A stretch of 6,758 nt of DNA from Myxococcales bacterium (GCA_018970625.1 JAGWVZ010000203.1:1-6758), one strand, 5' to 3'; shown: positions 1 to 6,036, counted from the first letter of the stretch. The notes: generated by a model not told the origin, from the letters alone. Made by a program: numbers and translations.

Positions 1-519
1 CCGCGTGCGCTGCCGCTGTGGGTGCGCGAACGGCTGGCTCAGTTTGTGGAAGGTTGCGGCGCCTTCGAGGGTGGGAGCATTACCCTCGTGATGGCGGTGC
101 TCACGGAGCGCGACGATGTGCACGATCCGCTGGCAGACGAGCTGCGCAGCCTGACCGACGCCCACTGGGTGCTGGACCGCGGCCGCTCTGAAGCGGGCAC
201 ATGGCCGCCGTTCGACATAGGCCGAAGCGTCACTCGGCTGGCCGATTTGCAGGGCGGCAGTACGATTCAGCAGGCGCGCGAATCCCTTCGGCAGGCGCTC
301 GCGCTGGTCGAGCGGTCACGCGACGCCATCGAGCTGGGGGTGTACCGAAAGGGCGAATCGGCCGAGCTGGACCTCGCGATCGAACTGGAACGGCACTGGA
401 CGCGTCTCGCGCAGCGGGTCGGCATGGAGCAGGGCGCGGCCGAGCAGGCATTGTTACGCATGATGCAGCCATGGCTGGCATCGCGGGCTCGGCCCATTGC
501 AGCAGGTGACGAGCCATGA
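1..519 (+). CDS. FliI/SctN-family type III export ATPase, C-terminal part (5' end outside window)
   Basis: The frame is open from the first base, so this is the last 172 residues of a longer protein (family members are about 430-450 aa); the GTG at position 22 is an internal codon. The family is the F1-like hexameric ATPase that drives chaperone release and substrate unfolding at the cytoplasmic face of the flagellar or injectisome export gate. Family signatures in order, counted from the first visible codon: GSIT (25-28), DD with an acidic/Pro context (38-44), RSLTDAHWVLDR (49-60, matching the usual RSILDGHIVLSR), P-x-FD-xx-RSVTRL (70-80), and GVYRKG followed by D-LAI near 115-128 (matching GxYxxGxxxxxDxAI). 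The Walker A and B motifs would lie upstream and cannot be seen. The segment is diverged, and the tail after the usual last helix is slightly extended. The stop overlaps the next start (ATGA), which indicates an operon. Flagellar and injectisome versions cannot be separated from this fragment. Confidence 0.85.
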   Translation, partial: PRALPLWVRERLAQFVEGCGAFEGGSITLVMAVLTERDDVHDPLADELRSLTDAHWVLDRGRSEAGTWPPFDIGRSVTRLADLQGGSTIQQARESLRQALALVERSRDAIELGVYRKGESAELDLAIELERHWTRLAQRVGMEQGAAEQALLRMMQPWLASRARPIAAGDEP

Positions 520-878
520 GCAGCTCGCTGAGGCGTCTGGCCAAACGGTATGAGCTTCGCGCGATGACAGCGCGTTTGCGCCTGGAGCGATTGCTGGTGC
601 AGCAGCAGCGCGAAGAAGCTGACACGCGCACCGAAACCTCGGATTGGCTGGCGTGGCTGGACAGGCAGGGCTGGGACGGGTCGGACGAGCGGCGACGTCG
701 GGTCATTGAGCAGTCCGATCGGGGTGCGCTGCACCTCGCGGAGCTTCGGCAGCGCCATGAGTCTGAGCGTAACGACCTGAAAGCAGAGTGGGTGGCGCTG
801 GACGAAACGACACGATTGTTGAATCGTGTCGCGAGTCGTCGTGCCCGTCGAGCCATGGAAACGGGAGGCGAACCATGA
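516..878 (+). CDS. FliJ/SctO-like coiled-coil stalk protein
   Basis: A 120-aa, highly charged, almost entirely helical protein. Two Arg/Glu/Leu-rich helical stretches (about 1-50 and 56-115) flank a short turn around WDGS (53-56), giving an antiparallel coiled-coil hairpin. FliJ/SctO (YscO/HrpO) proteins have this shape; they sit in the pore of the ATPase hexamer, like the F1 gamma subunit, and couple it to the export gate. The sequence alone is too low in signature residues to prove the family. The call rests on shape, size and position directly behind the FliI/SctN-type ATPase, where fliJ/sctO is normally found. At 120 aa it is a little shorter than typical members (about 140-160 aa). The start ATG at 516 overlaps the upstream stop as ATGA and has an AGGTGA Shine-Dalgarno at 504-509, six bases away. 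The stop overlaps the helicase start in the same way. No cysteine, signal peptide or membrane segment is seen. Confidence 0.62.
   Translation: MSSSLRRLAKRYELRAMTARLRLERLLVQQQREEADTRTETSDWLAWLDRQGWDGSDERRRRVIEQSDRGALHLAELRQRHESERNDLKAEWVALDETTRLLNRVASRRARRAMETGGEP
801..840 (+). promoter_or_regulatory. Strong intragenic stem-loop ahead of the helicase start
   Basis: A perfect 10-bp stem (808-817 with 822-831, arm CGACACGATT) closes a 4-nt loop GTTG. A 2-by-4 internal loop separates it from a further 5-bp stem (801-805 with 836-840, arm GACGA). It lies inside the coiled-coil gene, 22 nt upstream of the helicase Shine-Dalgarno, with no T-tract after it. The pairing is seen directly. A role in RNA processing, attenuation or control of helicase translation is inference. 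Confidence 0.5.
863..868 (+). promoter_or_regulatory. Ribosome binding site deciding the helicase start
   Basis: GGGAGG lies six bases before the ATG at 875. The same frame is open further upstream from a GTG at 788, but that start lies deep in the preceding gene and would add 29 residues with no resemblance to RecD2 N-termini. The Shine-Dalgarno and the ATGA overlap with the preceding stop both favour 875. Confidence 0.8.
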
Positions 879-3061
879 ACGCAGGCAACATGTTCGAAGA
901 AAGCGGTCAGGTCACCATCGAAGGCGAAGTCGAACGTGTACGTTACGCGTCGGACGGCGATGAATTTCAGATTGTGGTGGTGCGGGAGAGTGCGCGCGTC
1001 AAAACCGTGGTGCTGGTGCGGCACGCCGGACTTCGTGAGGGTGAACACGTCAAGGTGACGGGTACGATTCGGTTGCATCGCGGTGAGCAACAGCTTCATG
1101 CGGAGCGCATTGAGCGCCCGCTTCCTGCGACACGTGAAGGTCTGGTGAGTTTTCTGGCATCGGGGGTTCTTCCGGGCGTGCGCGAAAAAATGGCGCAGCG
1201 AATTGTCGAAACGTTTGGCGATGAAACCCTGTCTGTACTCGATGAAGCGCCCGAACGACTGCGGGAGATTCGCGGCCTGGGTACGGCGAAGCTGGATGTG
1301 ATTCGTGACGCGTGGGGACGCGCCTTTGGCACCCGCTCGGTGATGGTATTTCTTCAATCCCATGGTATTTCGACCACATGGGCGAATCGAATTGTGAGAA
1401 CGTACGGCGATCGTGCGGTCACCGTGATTCGCGAAGACCCTTATCAGCTGGCACGGGATATTCGGGGAATTGGATTTCGTTCTGCCGACCGAATCGCGCT
1501 GCGTACCGGGATTTCTGCCGACGACGCGAGGCGCGTGCGGGCAGGGCTCGAGCATGGGCTTTACGAAGCGGAGCTGCAGGGGCACCTGTTTCTTCCGTCA
1601 GAATTACTGGTACAGCGCACAACAGAAATACTCGGCGTTACAGAGGCTCGCGTCGAAGAGGTTCTGAAGACGGCGATTTCGGCGCATGACTTTGTCACCG
1701 AAGTGAATGATGACGGCCAGCTTGCGGTGTACGATCGGGATTGTTTTGAGCGCGAGGACTACCTTGCGCTCTGGCTCGCTCAGTTGTTGCACCACACATC
1801 GCGGGTGCCTGCGCTGAATGCGCTGGAGCTTGGCGTTCTGGAGAGCCAGCTGGGGTATGCGCTGGCCGCTGGGCAGCGGACCGCGCTACAGACCGTGGCT
1901 GGTCAGACGCTCGCTGTACTCACGGGCGGTCCAGGCACTGGCAAGACGACCATCGTACGCACGCTGGTGAGCCATGCTGTGCAGAGCGGTGTGCGTGTTC
2001 TGCTGGCCGCGCCAACCGGTCGAGCGGCGCGGCGCCTGGAGCAGAGCACGGGCATGACGGCGGCAACGCTACACCGATTGCTGGCCTATGACCCGCAGAC
2101 ACGTGGCTTCACGCACGATGAGTCCAATCCCCTGGAGGCGGACCTTCTGATTGTGGACGAAGCGTCGATGCTGGACGCCGAGCTGGCGCTGTCGCTGGTG
2201 AGAGCGCTACGGCCGGGCACCTCGCTGCTGTTGGTGGGCGATGTGGAGCAGCTGCCTTCAGTCGGCGCGGGCGATGTGCTGCACCACCTGATTGAATCGC
2301 AGGTGTGCGCGGTGGCGCAGCTACAGGAGGTCTATCGACAGGCGGCGGAGTCGGAGATCGTTCGTTGTGCACACAGCATTCGTCGAGGGCAGATTCCCGA
2401 GGCGAGCCATTCTGCTTCGGGAGACTTTTTTTATTTGCGAGCGACCACACCGGAGTCAGCGCTCTCGATGGTGGAGCGGCTGGTGATGCAGCGAATTCCG
2501 GAAGCATTTTCCCTGAGTTTACCTGAGCAGATTCAGGTGCTGGTTCCCATGCATGGTGGCCCGGTGGGGACCGAAGCGGTGAACCAGATGCTACAGAAGG
2601 CCTACAATCCCCTGGGTGAGACCATTCGAAGGGGTGAGCGAACCTTCCGCGTTGGCGACCGGGTCATGCAAACCAGAAACAATTATTCACTCGACGTATT
2701 TAACGGAGATATTGGAACACTTGTCGCCGTATTGCCGGGCGAAAATAAATTGCAGGTAAAATTCGATTCCCGGATTGTGGAATATGTCGAGGATGCGATT
2801 GATGAACTGGATCTGGCGTATGCGATCAGCATTCATAAATCGCAGGGCTCCGAATTTGAGGCGGTGATTGTATTGCTCATGACTCACCACTATCGCCTGT
2901 TGCAAAGGAACCTTTTGTACACGGCCGTCACTCGTGCGCGTCGCCTGCTGGTGCTTGTCGGAAATCCGCGCGCGGTGGACATGGCGATACAGGACATTCA
3001 CGCCGAACCCCGTTTTAGCCGACTGGACGGGCGATTGCTTCGCTACGCGATTCTGCCCTAG
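875..3061 (+). CDS. recD2: RecD2-type ATP-dependent 5'-3' DNA helicase (RecD/TraA family)
   Basis: A complete 728-aa protein, the usual RecD2 length (about 720-750 aa). The N-terminal part has an OB-like strand-rich region (about 13-83), then helix-hairpin-helix segments (about 92-145, including RGLG, and 165-215, including RGIGFRSADRIA). This extension distinguishes RecD2 from the RecD subunit of RecBCD. Superfamily 1B helicase motifs follow in order: Walker A GGPGTGKTT (351-359), APTGRAA (379-385), Walker B LIVDEASM (425-432), LLVGDVEQLPSVGAGD (452-467), VLVPMHGGPVGT (555-566), FRVGDRVMQTRNNY (591-604), HKSQGSEF (654-661) and TAVTRARRLL (683-692). All catalytic motifs look intact. RecD2 acts alone in the cytoplasm on DNA ends and stalled forks, in recombination and repair. 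The start at 875 overlaps the stop of the coiled-coil gene, so it is probably made from the export-ATPase mRNA. That partnership is unusual. The third-domain region around 2670-2850 is visibly richer in A/T than the rest. Confidence 0.95.
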   Translation: MNAGNMFEESGQVTIEGEVERVRYASDGDEFQIVVVRESARVKTVVLVRHAGLREGEHVKVTGTIRLHRGEQQLHAERIERPLPATREGLVSFLASGVLPGVREKMAQRIVETFGDETLSVLDEAPERLREIRGLGTAKLDVIRDAWGRAFGTRSVMVFLQSHGISTTWANRIVRTYGDRAVTVIREDPYQLARDIRGIGFRSADRIALRTGISADDARRVRAGLEHGLYEAELQGHLFLPSELLVQRTTEILGVTEARVEEVLKTAISAHDFVTEVNDDGQLAVYDRDCFEREDYLALWLAQLLHHTSRVPALNALELGVLESQLGYALAAGQRTALQTVAGQTLAVLTGGPGTGKTTIVRTLVSHAVQSGVRVLLAAPTGRAARRLEQSTGMTAATLHRLLAYDPQTRGFTHDESNPLEADLLIVDEASMLDAELALSLVRALRPGTSLLLVGDVEQLPSVGAGDVLHHLIESQVCAVAQLQEVYRQAAESEIVRCAHSIRRGQIPEASHSASGDFFYLRATTPESALSMVERLVMQRIPEAFSLSLPEQIQVLVPMHGGPVGTEAVNQMLQKAYNPLGETIRRGERTFRVGDRVMQTRNNYSLDVFNGDIGTLVAVLPGENKLQVKFDSRIVEYVEDAIDELDLAYAISIHKSQGSEFEAVIVLLMTHHYRLLQRNLLYTAVTRARRLLVLVGNPRAVDMAIQDIHAEPRFSRLDGRLLRYAILP

Positions 3062-3304
3062 GGCGCGTGTACCAGACTCGCAGCGGGTGGGTGGAAAATC
3101 GACCCGCCGATGGGCAGTCAAACCGGATATAACTGCCGCCCTGCCTGCATCTGCCGAATGCAGCACCTGCCCCGCTGGCGGTTCGCCGTATGAAACGAAC
3201 CACACCGTGCACACCGAGGGAACGCGGCAGCGTGAAGTGCCCTCTTGCATGAAACCCTGAACCGGCTACGACTTGCGTGGTCATTCGCTTCAGGAGTTGC
3301 TGTC
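3062..3304. other. Non-coding gap with four consecutive short hairpins
   Basis: No convincing gene is seen on either strand. Four perfect 6-bp inverted repeats follow one another: 3083-3088 with 3102-3107 (loop 13), 3113-3118 with 3132-3137 (loop 13), 3145-3150 with 3158-3163 (loop 7) and 3180-3185 with 3196-3201 (loop 10). None is followed by a T-run, so none is a textbook intrinsic terminator, although the first lies only 21 nt after the helicase stop and could serve as one. No convincing promoter was recognised for the next gene. A structured RNA or leader is possible but unproven. Confidence 0.4.
3292..3296 (+). promoter_or_regulatory. Ribosome binding site deciding the start of the small membrane protein
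   Basis: AGGAG lies eight bases before the ATG at 3305. The same frame continues upstream to a TTG at 3245, but that codon has no good Shine-Dalgarno, so 3305 is preferred. Confidence 0.7.
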
Positions 3305-3652
3305 ATGACTGGAATCCTGATTGCCGTTGCCCGCTTTCTGTGGGCGGCAGCGGTTGTGCAGTGGAGTGTGAACTGGCTACGCGAGCGTTCCGCTGAGCGT
3401 GCTGACCTGTCTTTCCGGGACGCCTGCTGGACCACGCTCGGGCTTCTGGTGGCGGAGCGCGTTTGCGGCACCCTTGGCCTGCTCCCGGGTCTGGGTCTCG
3501 GCTCCTGGTTCGTCTTTGTGGCGATATGGCTGGGCACATTTGCCCTGTACCATCGACTGGGATTCCTGAGGACACTGGCGATTGTTCCCCTGCAGGGCGC
3601 GGGTATGCTGGTGTTCGCGCTGGTGTTGCGCCTGACGGGGCTAGGGGCCTGA
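3305..3652 (+). CDS. Small four-helix integral membrane protein of unknown function
   Basis: 115 aa, not recognised. Hydrophobic stretches at about 4-24, 41-60, 63-82 and 90-112 suggest three to four membrane helices. A short charged loop, RERSAERAD (26-34), follows the first helix, and a basic turn HRLGFLR (83-89) precedes the last. Glycine is frequent between helices (LGLLPGLGLGSW, 57-68). Two cysteines (41 and 54) are present, with no enzyme motif. The start at 3305 is set by the AGGAG; starting at TTG 3245 would add 20 moderately hydrophobic residues. It stands alone, 243 nt after the helicase, and converges on the minus-strand gene ending at 3727. Codon use is GC-rich like its neighbours, which supports a real gene. 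It could be an accessory inner-membrane protein of any pathway. Nothing in the sequence ties it to the export genes. Confidence 0.72.
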   Translation: MTGILIAVARFLWAAAVVQWSVNWLRERSAERADLSFRDACWTTLGLLVAERVCGTLGLLPGLGLGSWFVFVAIWLGTFALYHRLGFLRTLAIVPLQGAGMLVFALVLRLTGLGA

Positions 3653-3700
3653 CAGGCGGCTGCCGGAGAGGTTCACGGCGGGCGCGAGCGCCGCGAGTTG

Positions 3701-3730
3701 TCTGGCTTTGTCTGGCTTTGTCTGGCTTAG
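3701..3730. repeat. 10-bp tandem repeat, three copies
   Basis: TCTGGCTTTG occurs at 3701-3710 and 3711-3720 without a mismatch, then as TCTGGCTTAG at 3721-3730. The third copy contains the stop codon (3727-3729) of the minus-strand gene. It lies between two convergent genes. A GC-rich palindromic patch (CGGCG 3676-3680 with CGCCG 3689-3693) sits just before it; with the pyrimidine-rich repeat it might help end transcription of the plus-strand gene, which is inference. Confidence 0.85.
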
Positions 3731-4140
3731 CCGGGCGCGACCGTTTGCGCCGGTTCAGACGGAGCTTGCGGCGTGTAGCCCGTCGCGCGGAGTGCCCACG
3801 CGAGCACCGTGTCGTGCACGAGGTCGCCATTGGGGCGATGCGCGTCCAGACCGTCGGGCTTCTGCGGCCACTCCCAACCCGAGAGCATGCCCTCCAGGTC
3901 ACGCAGGGTGAACTCCTGCTGCAGCGCAAAGGCAGAGTCTTCGCAAACGAAGCAACGCACATCCCAGTCCACGGCACCCATGCGAGGGTCCGGATTGCGG
4001 GCCCAGACCTCGGACCGGCGCAGCCAGACGCGCGCCAGCGCGGTGCCCTGAGGCGAACGGCCGGTCATGCGAAAGCCATCCTCTCCCAACGGACGGCCGG
4101 GTTTCTGCAAGAATTCGAAGCGCTGCGGTTTCAACATCAT
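3727..4140 (-). CDS. Hypothetical protein with a CxxC pair
   Basis: 137 aa, not recognised. It is soluble in appearance, with no signal peptide or membrane helix. Visible features are a basic, Pro-rich N-terminus, Trp-rich segments (VWLRRSEVW 38-46; GWEWPQKP 88-95), a CxxC pair (Cys63 and Cys66 in RCFVCED) and a Pro/Ala-rich tail (124-137). Those are its only cysteines, so a single CxxC could be a redox pair or half of a shared metal site. The reading frame was chosen over a long overlapping plus-strand frame because its amino-acid composition is balanced and its third codon positions are strongly G/C. The frame stays open further upstream to 4827, but that part is antisense to the S1 gene. 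The ATG pair at 4140/4137 is the likely start, with no strong Shine-Dalgarno and a plausible promoter ending about 24 nt before it. It is divergent from the S1-domain gene. Confidence 0.7.
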   Translation of the reverse strand: MMLKPQRFEFLQKPGRPLGEDGFRMTGRSPQGTALARVWLRRSEVWARNPDPRMGAVDWDVRCFVCEDSAFALQQEFTLRDLEGMLSGWEWPQKPDGLDAHRPNGDLVHDTVLAWALRATGYTPQAPSEPAQTVAPG

Positions 4141-4170
4141 CACACCAGGGGCCGGAAGAACGTGCGGGGG

Positions 4171-4199
4171 GTTATGCGACGTCGAGCGCGATGAATCAA
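4171..4199 (-). promoter_or_regulatory. Candidate sigma70-type promoter for the minus-strand hypothetical gene
   Basis: Read on the minus strand, TTGATT (4199-4194) is followed after exactly 17 nt by CATAAC (4176-4171). Each box matches the sigma70 consensus at four of six bases, and the spacing is ideal. Transcription would start near 4164, leaving a leader of about 24 nt before the ATG. GC-rich genomes often use weak boxes, so this stays a candidate. Confidence 0.4.
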
Positions 4200-4227
4200 G
4201 TCTGCATCCGTCCGGAGCGCTTGATTC
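4193..4227. promoter_or_regulatory. 8-bp inverted repeat, possible operator
   Basis: GAATCAAG (4193-4200) and CTTGATTC (4220-4227) are perfect inverted copies 27 nt apart centre to centre, with the palindrome TCCGGA (4211-4216) between them. The left arm overlaps the candidate -35 box of the minus-strand gene. The right arm ends six bases before the candidate -35 of the S1 gene. The position suits a dimeric regulator acting on both genes; the alternative is an RNA hairpin or chance. Confidence 0.4.
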
Positions 4228-4232
4228 GCAGA

Positions 4233-4261
4233 TTGACGGAACGAGGCCCTGAACGTAGACG
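4233..4261 (+). promoter_or_regulatory. Weak candidate promoter for the S1-domain gene
   Basis: TTGACG (4233-4238) is a good -35 box. The element 17 nt later, TAGACG (4256-4261), is a poor -10. A TATTCT at 4267-4272 is a better -10 by sequence but is 28 nt from the -35. The gene must be transcribed from this 156-nt divergent gap, so a promoter is expected, but its exact position is uncertain. Confidence 0.25.
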
Positions 4262-4296
4262 CTGCGTATTCTGTTTTCTGTCTGGACAAGGACGCC

Positions 4297-6036
4297 ATGA
4301 GCACTGCTGAGCCTGTTGTCGAAGTTGAGACCGTCGATATTACCTGGACGATGCCGGCCGCGGAACCTGCCCTGATTGCCCTCCTTGGAGCGCCGCTGGA
4401 CGGCGCCGAGGTCTCGGGGTCGGGCGTGGGCGACGTGGTCGAGGCGCGCGTCGAACGCGATCTGGGGACCGAGCTTGAGCTTCGCACCACCGATGATCGT
4501 GTGGTGCGTGTGTCGCACGCCGAGTCTCGACCTCCGGGGGTGCGTGAGCTGCCCGAGGTGGGAACGTCGGTGCAGGTGCATCTGGAAGAGCTCCGAAACG
4601 ACGGCTCGTTTGTGGGTTCGATCGGTCGCGCTGCGCTGCTGCGGATGGCAGACGCTCTTTACGCGGCTGCTCGTGAGGGCGCGAAGACAACAGCGCATGT
4701 GCACCACCTGACCCGGGGCGGCTTTGCCGTAGAGGTCATGGGGGTGCGCGGGTTCATGCCGGGTGCCGAGTCTGGCATTCCGGTTTCGGACGCGGAGATC
4801 GCGCTGGGTCGCTCGTTCGACGTGCACGTGGTGAGGGTGGACGACAAGGACCTTCAGCCAGTGGTGTCACGTAAGGCCATGGCGGCCGATGAAGCGCGCC
4901 ATCTGCGAGACGCTGCGTTCGCGAATTTCGAGGTAGGGCAGTCGGTATCGGGCGTGGTGTCGTCGATTCGACCGTTTGGTGCGTTTGTACGCATCGGTGC
5001 GGTCGAGGGCCTGCTGCATGTCTCTGAACTCTCGCTGGAAAATCTGGACGAACCGGGCGCGGTCCTGAAGGTTGGCGACGAGGTGCAGGCAAAGGTCATC
5101 GAGGTGAACGCGGCCCGCGGGCGGCTCTCGCTGTCGCGACGCGATCTGCTGATGGCAGCGCAGGAGCAGAAGTTGGCCAGCATGCCGTTGGGCGCTGTTC
5201 TGACGGGAACGGTGCGCCGCCTGACCGATTTTGGAGCGTTCATTGCCCTGGAGCCCGGCGTCGAAGGGCTGTGTCACGTATCCGAGCTGTCCTGGACGAC
5301 GCGCGTCTCTCACCCGTCCGAAGTCCTGACCGTCGGTCAGGAGGTGCAGGTGCGGGTGCTCTCGGCAGACGCACGTCGTGTCGCGCTCAGTCTGCGCGCG
5401 GTCGAGGCCAATCCATGGTCCGCGCTGCTTGAATCCACGCGCGAAGGCGACATCGTGGACGGTACCATTCGCCGCATCGAGTCGTATGGCCTGTTTGTCG
5501 AGGTGGCGCCCGGCATTGAGGGTCTGGCGCATATCTCGGATCTGACCTGGGAGGGACGGCCTGCAAAGCCCAGTGACGTCTCGCCCTGGAAGATCGGCGA
5601 CGCGATCAAGGTTCGCGTACTCAAGCTGGACGCCGAGAAGCGCCGCATCTCGCTGGGCGTCAAGCAGCTGACCGAAGACCCCTGGGAAGCCGCCGGTGAC
5701 CGGCTGCAGCAGGACGCTGTGCTGACCGGAACCGTGACCCGCCTGGAAGACAACGCCGCCTGGGTTCAGCTGGCACCCGGCATTGAAGGGCGCATTCACA
5801 TCTCCGAGATGTCGCTCGACCGCGTGGATTCGGTGCGTGCTGCGGTGCGACCCGGACAGGAAGTGACGGTCATGATCGTCAAACTGGACCGTGATCGCCG
5901 ACGTGTGGACCTGTCCATCAAGGCGGTCGAAGCGAAGATCGCCGCCGAAACGCCGTCCTCTTACCAGGACAGCGACAGCGCACCATCGATGATGGCGCAG
6001 GCTCTCGCCAACAAGGGACTGGTTCCTTCGTCCTGA
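4297..6036 (+). CDS. Six-domain S1 RNA-binding protein, ribosomal protein S1-like
   Basis: 579 aa, close to the 550-580 aa of bacterial ribosomal protein S1. Six S1-type OB folds can be traced: about 44-112 (degenerate), 127-192 (with RGFMPG, as in S1 domain 2), 213-282 (PFGAFV, EGLLHVSELS), 298-368 (DFGAFI, EGLCHVSELSW), 383-456 (YGLFVEV, EGLAHISDLTW) and 472-542 (NAAWVQL, EGRIHISEMS). Domains 3-6 are the RNA-contacting type; domains 1-2 correspond to the ribosome-docking part in E. coli S1. It probably binds mRNA and helps initiation on the ribosome, or is a paralogue with another RNA role. Oddities are a diverged first domain preceded by about 40 acidic and Pro/Ala-rich residues, and a short Ser-rich, low-complexity tail (551-579). 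The start ATG 4297 has AAGGA at 4288-4292, four bases away. It is divergent from the CxxC gene and convergent with the TetR gene, so it appears monocistronic. Whether this is the organism's only S1 cannot be told here. Confidence 0.9.
   Translation: MSTAEPVVEVETVDITWTMPAAEPALIALLGAPLDGAEVSGSGVGDVVEARVERDLGTELELRTTDDRVVRVSHAESRPPGVRELPEVGTSVQVHLEELRNDGSFVGSIGRAALLRMADALYAAAREGAKTTAHVHHLTRGGFAVEVMGVRGFMPGAESGIPVSDAEIALGRSFDVHVVRVDDKDLQPVVSRKAMAADEARHLRDAAFANFEVGQSVSGVVSSIRPFGAFVRIGAVEGLLHVSELSLENLDEPGAVLKVGDEVQAKVIEVNAARGRLSLSRRDLLMAAQEQKLASMPLGAVLTGTVRRLTDFGAFIALEPGVEGLCHVSELSWTTRVSHPSEVLTVGQEVQVRVLSADARRVALSLRAVEANPWSALLESTREGDIVDGTIRRIESYGLFVEVAPGIEGLAHISDLTWEGRPAKPSDVSPWKIGDAIKVRVLKLDAEKRRISLGVKQLTEDPWEAAGDRLQQDAVLTGTVTRLEDNAAWVQLAPGIEGRIHISEMSLDRVDSVRAAVRPGQEVTVMIVKLDRDRRRVDLSIKAVEAKIAAETPSSYQDSDSAPSMMAQALANKGLVPSS

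Noticed and set aside
788..874. Upstream GTG start for the helicase at 788
   Set aside because: It would add 29 residues unlike any RecD2 N-terminus, lies inside the preceding gene, and the ATG at 875 has a strong GGGAGG and an ATGA overlap.
230..1585. Long open frame of 451 codons on the minus strand
   Set aside because: It is antisense to the ATPase, coiled-coil and helicase genes, has a shadow-like composition rich in Arg, His, Ser and Pro, and shows no motif. GC-rich coding DNA commonly leaves the antisense frame open.
3245..3304. TTG start for the small membrane protein
   Set aside because: No good Shine-Dalgarno precedes it, whereas AGGAG lies eight bases before the ATG at 3305.
3463..4194. 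243-codon plus-strand open frame overlapping the CxxC gene
   Set aside because: It is Arg/Gly/Pro-rich, crosses the end of the membrane protein gene and the tandem repeat, and has no motif. The minus-strand frame has better composition and third-position GC.
3700..4285. TGTCTGG on both sides of the CxxC gene, as possible flanking repeats of a mobile unit
   Set aside because: The match is only seven bases, there is no transposase or terminal inverted repeat, and codon use is like the neighbours.
4141..4827. N-terminal extension of the minus-strand hypothetical protein up to 4827
   Set aside because: It would be antisense to the S1-domain gene and cross its promoter region. The extension has a His/Arg-rich shadow composition, and a promoter fits the short form.
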